Part shown: positions 1 through 7,677 of the stretch, one piece after another
Layout of the letters: each line of letters opens with the position of its first letter
Numbering within the stretch: the first letter of the stretch is position 1
Origin: Anaerovirgula multivorans
GTDB taxonomy: Bacteria > Bacillota > Clostridia > Peptostreptococcales > Natronincolaceae
Direction of reading: 5' to 3'
NCBI RefSeq assembly: GCF_900188145.1
Contig: NZ_FZOJ01000007.1
Coordinates: 1-64,000 of the forward strand
Length of the DNA: 64,000 nt
Made by a program: the position numbers and the translations under genes
Notes under the pieces: generated by a model
Told to the model about the DNA's origin: nothing
Database searches by the model: none
Seen by the model: the letters and a program-made list of their open reading frames with translations, nothing else

Positions 1-72
1 AAACTATTTGTTGAAGCATTACAACCTAAGTATGTTCAATTAAGCTTCCATGATTTTCTAAATACAGTTTAG
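1..72 (+). CDS. C-terminal end of a truncated gene
   Basis: An open frame enters from the left edge and stops at TAG (70-72), giving 23 residues with an ordinary amino-acid mix (FVEALQPKYVQLSFHDF). Nothing in this tail identifies the family. It is called only because the frame is open to the edge and the codon use looks like the neighbours. A chance open stretch of this size is possible. Confidence 0.35.
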   Translation, partial: KLFVEALQPKYVQLSFHDFLNTV

Positions 73-250
73 TTATTTGTACAAAACTTAGGTAAGTAAA
101 TAGTAACAAAAAAAGCCTGAAAAACTTCTCGAACATTGTATTGTATAATCATAAATAATCTCTCTTTTTCGATTTTTTCTAACAATAAATAGTAAAGTTT
201 ACAAAATGTATTATATTTTGACACCATTCTCTATGGCCTCAAAGACAAGA

Positions 251-278
251 AACACCCATCATTTTATAGATGGATGTT
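251..278 (+). terminator. weak stem-loop, possible terminator
   Basis: AACACCCATC and GATGGATGTT form a 10-position stem with one mismatch around an 8-nt loop, followed by a T-rich stretch without a clean T run. It may end the transcript that enters from the left edge. The rest of positions 73-336 is AT-rich and I see nothing else in it. Confidence 0.25.
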
Positions 279-336
279 CAATTAATTTTATTGCTAAAAT
301 ATACCAAAAAAAATTCATAATTTTTGGAAATTAATC

Positions 337-365
337 TTGCAAATATTGGTTTTTTGCATTATGAT
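337..365 (+). promoter_or_regulatory. promoter of the zinc-ribbon gene
   Basis: TTGCAA and TATGAT are separated by 17 bases, a good sigma-A match. Transcription would start near 372, leaving a 5' leader of about 105 nt before the ATG at 478. Long leaders of this kind are common on small stress or cold-shock type genes, but I see no defined riboswitch in it. Confidence 0.5.
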
Positions 366-477
366 TAGACTAGTCAATTAAATTATCGGATTAATTAATT
401 TTTGTAAGACGCTCTATAGTTTAGTTGGAATGAAGAACAAAAACTAATTAACCCAAATAAATTATGGAGGTATATCA

Positions 478-672
478 ATGGCAGATAAAACAATCAGCTG
501 TAAAGACTGTAACACCGATTTCGTTTTCACCGAAAGCGAGCAAGCTTTCTATAAGGAAAAGGGATTTGATAATGAACCTCAGAGATGCCCATCCTGTAGA
601 AAAGCAAGAAAGCAACAACGAAACAGTGGTAGAAGCAGTAACAGAGATGGTGGATTTAATAAAAAATGGTAA
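478..672 (+). CDS. small zinc-ribbon protein
   Basis: This 64-residue protein has a CxxC near residues 8-11 (CKDC) and a second CxxC near 37-40 (CPSC), spaced as in the probable zinc-ribbon family (zf-trcl type). The tail is basic and Ser/Arg/Asn-rich (RKARKQQRNSGRSSNRDGG), which suggests nucleic-acid binding. The start follows a strong GGAGG eight bases upstream. It is monocistronic, with its own promoter and an intrinsic terminator. A longer overlapping frame starting at 464 lacks these motifs and was rejected. The function of the family is not established; a role near RNA or ribosomes is inference. Confidence 0.85.
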   Translation: MADKTISCKDCNTDFVFTESEQAFYKEKGFDNEPQRCPSCRKARKQQRNSGRSSNRDGGFNKKW

Positions 673-674
673 AA

Positions 675-700
675 AAAGGGGGAGTCTATACTCTCCCTTT
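675..700 (+). terminator. terminator of the zinc-ribbon gene
   Basis: An 11-bp stem (AAAGGGGGAGT with ACTCTCCCTTT, one G-U pair) closes a 4-nt loop directly after the stop codon. It may also serve the opposite strand. Confidence 0.75.
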
Positions 701-750
701 AATTATCCTTCGATATATTGCTGATACTCCCTCAGAACTGTAGCCTCATT

Positions 751-1593
751 TTATTTTCTTATTATTTCAATTCCATCATTTTTTATTTTAATTCTTCCTT
801 CTTTTAATAATCTTCCTACTGCTTTTTTGAAGGCATTTTTGCTAATATTTAATTCTTCTTTAATCTTTTGTGGTGAACTATCATCGTTTAACTGTAAGAA
901 CCCTCTATTCATCTGTAGTCTATTCAAAATAAGTTGAGCATCATCTTCGATATGCTTATATGCTCTTTCTCTTATACTTAAATCTAGCTTGCCATCCTCT
1001 TTAAGCTTGGCTACCCTTGCTTCTATTCTATCTCCCTTTTCAAAATCTCCATAGAGTTCATTTTTAGGAATAAGTCCTTGATATTTATTTTCAACTGCTA
1101 CAAATGCGCCTATGTCTCTATTAAGACTATAAATTATTCCTCGAACTCGGTCATCCACCTTATAGGGTGATTCACTACTTAATATCTTAGAAATGTTCAT
1201 TGTGGCACATAGTCTATCGCTTTTGTCTATATACATGCCTACTAAGTATTCTCTGCCCTGTTGGACTTTCTTCGTTTGTTCCTTGAAGGGTAACAACAAA
1301 TCCTTTTCTAATCCCCAGTCCAAAAATGCACCTATTTTCGTAACCTCCACTACCTTTAAAAAAGCGACTTCCCCAAGGTGAATTTTAGGTTTCTTTGTGG
1401 TAGCAATCATTCGGTCTTGAGAGTCTTTATAAACAAATACTTCTAATTCATCACCTATGTTCAGTCCCTCTTCCACTTGATTTTGTGGTAATAGAATACC
1501 TTCTCTACTGGGCTGATCCTTTGAATTTAAATATACTCCTATCTCCGTGCTTTTTACAACCTGAAGTTTTTGTAACTCACCTAATTTTATCAT
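751..1593 (-). CDS. cvfB: CvfB/YitL-type S1 RNA-binding protein
   Basis: The 280-residue protein has the CvfB layout: three successive S1-like OB-fold modules (about residues 5-65, 70-135 and 145-212) and a C-terminal winged-helix region (about 225-280, with PQKIKEELNISKNAFKKAVG). The second and third S1 modules carry typical IGAFLDWG and IGAFVAVE segments. CvfB proteins bind RNA and in Staphylococcus affect virulence-factor expression; they are cytoplasmic. The length matches the family. It appears to be transcribed alone from the region near 1620-1680. The ATG start at 1593 has a GGATGG-like site upstream. Confidence 0.88.
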   Translation of the reverse strand: MIKLGELQKLQVVKSTEIGVYLNSKDQPSREGILLPQNQVEEGLNIGDELEVFVYKDSQDRMIATTKKPKIHLGEVAFLKVVEVTKIGAFLDWGLEKDLLLPFKEQTKKVQQGREYLVGMYIDKSDRLCATMNISKILSSESPYKVDDRVRGIIYSLNRDIGAFVAVENKYQGLIPKNELYGDFEKGDRIEARVAKLKEDGKLDLSIRERAYKHIEDDAQLILNRLQMNRGFLQLNDDSSPQKIKEELNISKNAFKKAVGRLLKEGRIKIKNDGIEIIRK

Positions 1594-1700
1594 ATTCCAT
1601 CCTCTCCGACTTTTTAGAGTGAATAATATAGATTATACTACTCCAAATTAATCATTCCTCAATACTCTGCTTAATATAATAATCGATCTGTATTGGAGGT

Positions 1701-2243
1701 CTAGTCGTTAATTAATTCTGTAAGCTTTTCCTCCATATAATCCAACAGTAGCTTATCCTCAATCGTTACTTTACCTTCCTCATACAAATCTGACTTTACT
1801 CTGAAAAAGTTAACGATTAGTTTGTTTTCACGAATCAAATACTCATCTTGATGTCCAGGAACAAATGCTACCTCTAGTATCTCATATTTTGTCTTTATCT
1901 CTTTACTATTCAGCTTTGAAATAAGAGTATCTAGATTTAAAACCTTTAGAGGCGATATCATCATATTTGTATACTCTAAATCCTCCATCATCCACATATT
2001 GTTGTTCCAAAATTTTCTCTCCTTTTTAACAGGACTATTCATCAGTTCTCTATTAGAAATAGCACTAAGCACCTTTCTAACAGATTCTTTATTAAACTCT
2101 TCATCGTATATGTAAGTCATAGCAGGAAATTCAGCTATATTGTTGATATATGCTTCTCCTACCTTCTCTCTTTCATTCGTTGTCTGCCAAAAATAGAGCA
2201 TGGCTTCAATCACATCTAGTTTTATCTCTATTCTTTTTATCAT
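1701..2243 (-). CDS. conserved hypothetical protein, 180 aa
   Basis: I do not recognise a catalytic motif. The sequence is soluble, without signal peptide or membrane segment. Its second half contains a KYEILEVAFVPGHQDEYLIRENKLIVNFF region that looks like a beta-rich fold, and the C-terminus is helical and acidic. It resembles the TDE2712-type hypothetical family only vaguely. The start ATG is preceded by GGGAG (minus strand, about 2253). It stands alone between cvfB and hom on the same strand, separated by about 100 and 200 bases. Confidence 0.7.
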   Translation of the reverse strand: MIKRIEIKLDVIEAMLYFWQTTNEREKVGEAYINNIAEFPAMTYIYDEEFNKESVRKVLSAISNRELMNSPVKKERKFWNNNMWMMEDLEYTNMMISPLKVLNLDTLISKLNSKEIKTKYEILEVAFVPGHQDEYLIRENKLIVNFFRVKSDLYEEGKVTIEDKLLLDYMEEKLTELIND

Positions 2244-2397
2244 ATGATCACTCCCTTGAGCATATTTGTATCAAACTCATTATATGATATATTTATGCCC
2301 AAATCCACCTAATTTAAAAGAAATATCATCAAGCATAGGTTGAAGTTATGATTTACACTCTCTTCATGCTATAGGAATGTGACTCTATACTTGAATT

Positions 2398-2456
2398 TTA
2401 ATATACACGGTCTACGGTTTCGACCTTGGCGGAAAAGTAGATGACCAAAAATCTAT
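2398..2456 (-). repeat. partial copy of the dispersed palindromic repeat
   Basis: TACACGGTCTACGGTTTCG here is the reverse complement of the segment at 10178-10196, and GTAGATGACCAAAAATCTAT resembles the repeat units at 10084 and 10205. It sits directly at the 3' end of hom and overlaps its last codons. It is a rearranged half of the element described near 10 kb. Confidence 0.55.
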
Positions 2457-3685
2457 TCTTCCTCTATTCTTGCATAAAAGAAGCTTAACCCATAAGCAGC
2501 TAGTTTTTTTACAATATCCTCCATAACATCACCCTGTATCTCTCTTGTTACTATTGTAAAATCTTCTTTTTCAGCAATCCTATAACTCACTTGCTTATTT
2601 TTAAGCAAATCATCAATTTCCTGTTTTATATCTCCATTCATTTCAGTAACTCGAATATAGTATTTACCTTCAAAAAATTTAGTCTCTGCTGCTTTAAATT
2701 TTTCCTCTCTAAGAATTGTATTTTTTGTGCATCCATCCGTTATGACATCAATAATATCACAGACTACTGCATTTGCTGTTGCCTTTTTTCCTGCCCCTTC
2801 TCCATAGAGTCTCAATTCTCCTACATTATTTCCCTTAAGTAAGACCATATTATAAGCATTTTTTACTTTATCAAATTGTGAAGTATTTTTAATCAATACT
2901 GGTTCAACCAGTACAGATATATTTTTCTCCTGCACAATTGCTTTGCCTATCAGCTTAATAGAATAGCCCATTTTCTTGAAGGTTTTTATATCTCTTCTTG
3001 AAATATTGCTGATTCCTCTGTATTTAACATCTTCTAATCTAATGTTATTTTGAAAAGCAATTGTAGTTAAAATCGCCAATTTTCTTGCTACATCATTTCC
3101 CTCGATATCATCTTTTGGGTCTGCTTCTGCATATCCTAATTCTTGTGCTATTTTTAAGGCTTCTTGAAAATCTAAATCCTCCTCCATCATCTTTGTTAAA
3201 ATAAAGTTACTGGTTCCGTTCAATATTCCTTTAATTTCAGTAAATTCATTAATAAGGCTACACTGTTTTAAAGGTTTAATTAAGGGGATCCCTCCTCCTA
3301 CGCTAGCTTCAAATAGAAAAGCTCTATGATTATTTTCCGCTAAGGTTAATAACGCATCTATATGTTTTGCTACAACTGCCTTGTTGGCAGTTACTACGTG
3401 TTTCCCTTTATTTAAAGCATATTGAATATAATCATAAGCCTCCTCTATTCCTCCAATTGCTTCCACTACTAAGTCAATAGATTCATCATCTAGGATTTCA
3501 TAAGGATTCGTAGTAAGAAGGTCACCTTCTCTACAAATACCTCTTTTCTTTTCACGGTTCTTTACAAGAACTTTAGATATTTCAATGGTTTCTCCATAAA
3601 TTTTTTCAAGATGTCCTCTTCTTTCATGGAGTATTTCAAAGACACCACTCCCTACTGTACCTAATCCTAAAAGTCCAATTTTCAT
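2453..3685 (-). CDS. hom: homoserine dehydrogenase
   Basis: This enzyme reduces aspartate semialdehyde to homoserine with NAD(P)H, at the branch toward methionine and threonine. The N-terminus has the Rossmann motif GLGTVGSG (residues 6-13). The TANKAVVAKH segment near residue 100 and the AEADPKDDIEGNDVARKL block near residue 195-212 are the homoserine dehydrogenase signature with the catalytic and substrate-binding residues. About 70 C-terminal residues form an ACT-like domain. At 410 residues it is close to the usual length. The gene is preceded by a 440-nt leader with two S-box-type elements, so it is probably controlled by S-adenosylmethionine and serves methionine supply. No other methionine gene is adjacent. 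Confidence 0.95.
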   Translation of the reverse strand: MKIGLLGLGTVGSGVFEILHERRGHLEKIYGETIEISKVLVKNREKKRGICREGDLLTTNPYEILDDESIDLVVEAIGGIEEAYDYIQYALNKGKHVVTANKAVVAKHIDALLTLAENNHRAFLFEASVGGGIPLIKPLKQCSLINEFTEIKGILNGTSNFILTKMMEEDLDFQEALKIAQELGYAEADPKDDIEGNDVARKLAILTTIAFQNNIRLEDVKYRGISNISRRDIKTFKKMGYSIKLIGKAIVQEKNISVLVEPVLIKNTSQFDKVKNAYNMVLLKGNNVGELRLYGEGAGKKATANAVVCDIIDVITDGCTKNTILREEKFKAAETKFFEGKYYIRVTEMNGDIKQEIDDLLKNKQVSYRIAEKEDFTIVTREIQGDVMEDIVKKLAAYGLSFFYARIEEE

Positions 3686-3737
3686 TTTTCATTTTTCCTT
3701 TCAAATTATATTTTTAGTCTCTGCCTTAAATCATAAA

Positions 3738-3915
3738 AGCCACTTCTTAGGATAAGAAGTGGCTCTAAACAACAGGATATAGCGTTGCATAGGGGACACT
3801 CTTATCTTTCAGCTTAACGCTGCAGGAATTAGCACATTTCCAGCCTAAAGCTTTACTTTAAGCTAGCTGTTGCCGGGTTTCATCGGGCCAGTCCCTCTAC
3901 CTCTCTTGATAAGAT
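3738..3915 (-). ncRNA. SAM-I (S-box) riboswitch with terminator
   Basis: Read on the minus strand, the aptamer begins CTTATCAAGAGAGG (P1, 3912 downward), continues with GGGACTGGCCC, GATGAAACCCGGCAAC and GTGCTAATTCC, and closes with GATAAG near 3801. These are the diagnostic S-box blocks. A 12-bp terminator (AGCCACTTCTTA, loop, TAAGAAGTGGCT; 3738-3764) followed by TTTTATG lies between aptamer and hom. SAM binding should favour the terminator and turn hom off. Confidence 0.93.
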
Positions 3916-3961
3916 TTATTTATTCAATTTTTAATGAAGGTCTCCTCACTTGGATACAAAT

Positions 3962-4114
3962 GAAAAAATCCTTCTTAACACAACACTAAGAAGGATTTAT
4001 TAATTATCTAATAAATAAGTATACCCTCTTATCGTTGTCAGCCGGACCACCTTACGTTATTAGTAGGTTGGTATAGGATCATAGAGCCAACTCTCTCCCC
4101 TAATTCTCGATAAG
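3962..4114 (-). ncRNA. second, divergent S-box-like leader element with terminator
   Basis: An 87-nt domain (4114 to 4028) is closed by a 7-bp P1 (CTTATCG with CGATAAG). Inside are GAGA, then GAG-AGTTGG-CTC, TATGATCC, CCAACC and AAGGTGGTCC, which align in order with the S-box blocks of the downstream riboswitch. The loop GTTGG can pair with CCAAC. A P4-like arm is missing. A 12-bp stem (AAATCCTTCTTA with TAAGAAGGATTT; 3966-3998) with a run of T follows, so this is an independent terminator unit. It could be a SAM-I/IV-type variant or a relative with another ligand. A T-box was considered but the AGGGTGGNACCGCG box is absent. Confidence 0.6.
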
Positions 4115-4134
4115 CTACATATGAAATTAATAAT

Positions 4135-4163
4135 ATACTATCACATACTATTTTTATTGTAAA
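4135..4163 (-). promoter_or_regulatory. promoter of the hom leader
   Basis: On the minus strand TTTACA (4163-4158) and TAGTAT (4140-4135) are 17 bases apart. The start point, near 4128, lies just before the first leader element, so one transcript would carry both riboswitch units and hom. Confidence 0.6.
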
Positions 4164-4200
4164 CATTTTTTATGTTTTCCATAGATATTTTATTTTATAT

Positions 4201-5328
4201 CTATTTCAATTTAGGCGATTTTTGTTTTTGATGAGCTGTCTCATTTATTTCTTCTCTTATTTGTTCTTCGAGGGTTTTGATTTTTTTCAGATAAATACCC
4301 CGTTCTTCTACCATTTCCTCAAATTGTTTTGGATTGTGTATACGCCCTCCTTCAAACTGAATCTTCTCTAGCTTTTCTAAATCAAATATTTCACTGATAT
4401 CTGTTACATTTAGGTTGAAAAGGCCCAGCTCTCTTAGGTTGGGAAAAGCTTCAATTCCTTCAAAACTAATAACTTGACCAGCCCCAATAAACAATAATTC
4501 TAAGTCCTCTGGTCCTTGCAATCCCCTTAGGTCTTCAAAGGATTTTCCTTGTATTCGGAAGCTTTTTAGATTAGGAAAGTTTTCTAAGCCAGTAATTTTA
4601 CCTCTTTTGGGATATAAAAGCTCAAGTTCTTCTAAAGAAGTCATTTCTCCTGTTTCTATAAGCTTATCCATATCCATATACCAAGTCATTAATCTCTCTA
4701 AATTATTTAAATCCCCTAAAGGGCTAAAATCCGTTATAATATTCCCACCCCATAAATGTAATTTTCTTAAATTCTTAAAATGATGGATACCTTCAAGGCT
4801 TACAATGTTATCTCTCTCCGATAGAAATAACTCCTCTATATCCCATAAATCCGCCTCTGTGATACTGCCTCCTATGTCAAACTCCTTTTTTACGTATCTA
4901 TCAAAATTTCTATCTTTAATGATCCGATTGGAATATGTATGATAATCTAAAGCTAGAAACCCTATTAACAAAAGTATCACAGCCATAATTTTATACAGCC
5001 TCCAACTAGAAGGAACTTTGTAAAAATAATAAATAACTAATCCCGTAATACCTACATAAAGTACGATATAATTAGGCATATAAATTGAATTTCTAAAAAG
5101 CATATAATTCACTAGCATCAGTATTGGAACAGCCATAAACTCTAATTCTTTTAAATTATCTTTTCGAATTAAACAGCCAAGAGAAACTCCAATCGTAGAG
5201 CCTATCCATATAGCTGGAAATCCTCCATCAGGAAAAGCGTTGATCCCCCGTATATACAATATCATTAATATAAATAGATATCCTAATCCCCAGTAGGCAT
5301 CCTTCTGATAATTCCGTGGTTTTCCCAT
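4201..5328 (-). CDS. membrane-anchored leucine-rich-repeat protein
   Basis: The first 130 residues contain about five membrane segments (for example GLGYLFILMILYI, IWIGSTIGVSLGCL, VLYVGITGLVIYYFY and MAVILLLIGFLAL). Residues 165-345 form irregular leucine-rich repeats of the bacterial type (FKNLRKLHLWGG, LNNLERLMTW, FPNLKSFRIQG, FPNLRELGLFN, LEKLEKIQFEGG). The charged tail ends in a Lys/Glu-rich helix. The repeats are probably a binding surface outside the cell, but the sidedness is not certain. It follows the GH26-like gene by 10 bases and is surely cotranscribed, so a role in surface polysaccharide binding is a reasonable inference. Confidence 0.75.
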   Translation of the reverse strand: MGKPRNYQKDAYWGLGYLFILMILYIRGINAFPDGGFPAIWIGSTIGVSLGCLIRKDNLKELEFMAVPILMLVNYMLFRNSIYMPNYIVLYVGITGLVIYYFYKVPSSWRLYKIMAVILLLIGFLALDYHTYSNRIIKDRNFDRYVKKEFDIGGSITEADLWDIEELFLSERDNIVSLEGIHHFKNLRKLHLWGGNIITDFSPLGDLNNLERLMTWYMDMDKLIETGEMTSLEELELLYPKRGKITGLENFPNLKSFRIQGKSFEDLRGLQGPEDLELLFIGAGQVISFEGIEAFPNLRELGLFNLNVTDISEIFDLEKLEKIQFEGGRIHNPKQFEEMVEERGIYLKKIKTLEEQIREEINETAHQKQKSPKLK

Positions 5329-5338
5329 ACTGTCCTCC

Positions 5339-6922
5339 TTATTTATATTTTGTCAAACCATCTTTGAAAATTCCTAGCATTTCATCACTCTGATCTAACC
5401 TATAGATTCTTCCTGGATTACCTTCATGATCATAGTCTATGCCGTTCCACCAAATAGCGACTTTTATATTTTCAAATTGATCAATATTGTCAAACATATC
5501 TCTAATCCAGCCCAACTTATCTCCACCAAAGGAATTGGAACCAAATTCCGTGATCATAAATGGCTGTTGAAAAATAGAACTATATTCCTTATAAAGGCTA
5601 GGATATATTTCATTAAAGCTTCTCCATGATTCACCTTTGAAATAATTTCCCGGGTTATATCCAGTTAACCCTATAATGTCTACATATTGGTCTCCAGGAT
5701 AATAGGTTAAATAGTGATTCCATTGAAATCCTGGAAAGGACAGATCATGAGGATTCCATACCCACAATGCATTGTCCACTCCATTTTCTTGAAAGATATT
5801 ATAAATATAACGCCAGGTTGCTTTGAATAACTCTGTATCATTTGAGGTGAAATAACTTGAATAGATACACCAATCTCCGTTCATTTCATTATTTAACCTA
5901 AAAAGCACTGGATGCCCGAACTCCTTTACATCCCTAGCATATTGGTTTAAAAATTCGTCATATTTTCCATTGAGCAAATCATAGGTAATGCTTGGATCAT
6001 CAGTATCACTATGATGGGCATGCTTTGTCTGAAGGGTCAGCTCTACATATTTGTTATTATTATAGGCATGCATCATTTCCTCCATTGGAAAATTTGTACT
6101 TAAATCCTGATATCGTACTATAAATTCAAAATTATAATCTAACCTTTCCTCTAGACTATTTAAAAAATTGTAATTGGAGGCTGCTGTCCATTCAAATATT
6201 CCCCATTTTAGAGAATCACTTTCTAGAAAATATTTATTATAAAAGTCTCTTGTTTCTTGATTCAGCTTTTTTTCTGTAGCTTTATAGGTAGTATGAATTT
6301 TGGGGGTTGCCTTTTTTTCAATTACATTAAAACTATTAATAATGGTCATATAATCCTGTACTGGCTTGGCGGATTTAATAAAAATTGTATAAACCTCGTT
6401 TTGATTTTTAACAATCTTGGCATTAACATAATAGTTTTTATCATTTGTTAGGCTTTCAAGCTTTTCCCTCTGCCACTTTAACAAGTGTGCCCTTAGACCA
6501 TTTACCTGAAGGCTTAAATCCTTTTCCACTGTATGATCTTCTTTATTGGTTTTGAAGCGGCTGCTATAATTAATATATCTATCAGCATTATGAATTGTGC
6601 CTTTGAAATTATCATAATATATTTCAATTCGTGTATCTTGATCAGCGATAACTGTTCTAACCTCTGACAGCGTCGTATCTACCGACATATGATTAGGATA
6701 ATACATAGAATATCCATGGGAATAATCAATATATTGATTGTGCGTACTGGTAATAGGTTTAATGGATTTGAAATCATCTTGAATGCTAAAATCAGATGAC
6801 TTTGTTTGTTGACCATTTTTAATATAGATCGTTGCAGAATCATTTCCATATGCACTTAGACTTGCTGTTGAAATGCCGAAAATCAATAAAACCACAAAAA
6901 CAGTAATTCTCTTTGGCATCAT
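5339..6922 (-). CDS. secreted GH26-type glycoside hydrolase (mannanase-like)
   Basis: A 527-residue exported protein: basic start MPKR, a hydrophobic segment (residues 7-25) and a likely signal-peptidase site near SAYG. Residues 50-200 are a PsbP-like or carbohydrate-binding-like N-terminal module that I cannot assign. Residues 235-525 have the clan GH-A pattern of GH26: acid/base Glu346 in RLNNEMNGDW, nucleophile Glu459 in MITEFGSN, and WVWNPHD between them. Substrate is probably a beta-mannan or another beta-glycan. It heads a two-gene unit with the LRR membrane protein. The start at 6922 (ATG ATG, either possible) follows GGGAGAAGATG. Confidence 0.8.
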   Translation of the reverse strand: MMPKRITVFVVLLIFGISTASLSAYGNDSATIYIKNGQQTKSSDFSIQDDFKSIKPITSTHNQYIDYSHGYSMYYPNHMSVDTTLSEVRTVIADQDTRIEIYYDNFKGTIHNADRYINYSSRFKTNKEDHTVEKDLSLQVNGLRAHLLKWQREKLESLTNDKNYYVNAKIVKNQNEVYTIFIKSAKPVQDYMTIINSFNVIEKKATPKIHTTYKATEKKLNQETRDFYNKYFLESDSLKWGIFEWTAASNYNFLNSLEERLDYNFEFIVRYQDLSTNFPMEEMMHAYNNNKYVELTLQTKHAHHSDTDDPSITYDLLNGKYDEFLNQYARDVKEFGHPVLFRLNNEMNGDWCIYSSYFTSNDTELFKATWRYIYNIFQENGVDNALWVWNPHDLSFPGFQWNHYLTYYPGDQYVDIIGLTGYNPGNYFKGESWRSFNEIYPSLYKEYSSIFQQPFMITEFGSNSFGGDKLGWIRDMFDNIDQFENIKVAIWWNGIDYDHEGNPGRIYRLDQSDEMLGIFKDGLTKYK

Positions 6923-7043
6923 CTTCTCTCCCTTAGTTGTAGTTTTTCATGAAAATTCTAGTATACGTTAAAAGTTCCTCAACTACTATAATTAGACATT
7001 TTTCTTTCAATTCCTTTCCCTTTATCATCAATTGCAAAAAAAT

Positions 7044-7068
7044 AAGACTTAGAATTATACTAAGCCTT
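7044..7068 (-). terminator. terminator after the DUF3788 gene
   Basis: On the minus strand AAGGCTTAG pairs with CTAAGTCTT around a short loop and is followed by ATTTTTTTGC. It lies 36 bases after the stop of the DUF3788 gene. Confidence 0.75.
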
Positions 7069-7103
7069 AAAACTATCCACTGTTACAATAATTTTTTATT
7101 GAT

Positions 7104-7550
7104 TTATTTATGACAAACTATATCATGCTTAATCAATAGAAGTTGCTTTATATTTTCTAAGCTCGAAGCTTTATTTACTGGTATCATCAACCAAAGTGTA
7201 CCATTGAAAGGTTTTGCAGATCTTATTACCTCCAAAACATCAGTCTCAAATTCCTTCTCCATAGCTTCAATAACAGGCAGCAACTCTAATGTTATTACAA
7301 GCAATACAACAAAGCCTTCCTTTTCAGGATACAGTGTGCAAAGGGATTTGTTAGATTTTTTATATTTTACATTCCATCCAGGTTTGCCAGAACACTTACT
7401 GTATGCGATCTTGGGGGACGCTTTGTATTCTTGCTGAATAAATGAATTGATATCCTGCCACAGAATCCTTGCAGGTTTACTGATGTATTGACATATCTCA
7501 TCATATGTAGGTGTATGAAGACCGTCTAAAATCAAATCCCTTACAATCAT
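7104..7550 (-). CDS. DUF3788-family protein
   Basis: The 148-residue soluble protein has the DUF3788 pattern: an early DEICQYI...W segment, GKPGWNVKYKKSNKSLCTLYPEKEGFVVLLV in the centre, and KPFNGTLWLMIPV near residue 115. The molecular function is unknown. Members are frequently found beside WYL or YafY-type regulators, as here, where the regulator lies 127 bases upstream on the same strand. The start ATG follows AAGGGATG. A dyad in the gap (7653-7676) may control it. Confidence 0.8.
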   Translation of the reverse strand: MIVRDLILDGLHTPTYDEICQYISKPARILWQDINSFIQQEYKASPKIAYSKCSGKPGWNVKYKKSNKSLCTLYPEKEGFVVLLVITLELLPVIEAMEKEFETDVLEVIRSAKPFNGTLWLMIPVNKASSLENIKQLLLIKHDIVCHK

Positions 7551-7652
7551 TATACTTCATCCCTTCTTCTCTTATTTAATAGGAAACACAATCCTAGTTA
7601 GTAGTTCACTTTCAGGTACCTCCTTTAGGTTTTTCTAAATTATACCATTTCA

Positions 7653-7676
7653 AACATGACAACAGTCGGTCATGTT
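7653..7676 (-). promoter_or_regulatory. inverted repeat upstream of the DUF3788 gene
   Basis: AACATGAC and GTCATGTT form a perfect 8-bp dyad with an 8-base centre, directly after the WYL regulator stop. A TATAAT on the minus strand lies about 13 bases downstream. It could be an operator or a terminator stem; there is no T run directly after the stem, which favours an operator. Confidence 0.4.
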
Positions 7677-7677
7677 T

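Noticed and set aside
464..724. 86-aa plus-strand frame overlapping the zinc-ribbon gene
   Set aside because: It starts inside the Shine-Dalgarno region, has no motif, and reads through the terminator stem. It is a shadow frame.
3960..4114. T-box leader before hom
   Set aside because: AAGGTGGTCCGGC slightly resembles the T-box sequence, but the full AGGGTGGNACCGCG box, a stem I with specifier loop and the usual 200-300 nt length are missing. The ordered S-box-like blocks fit better.
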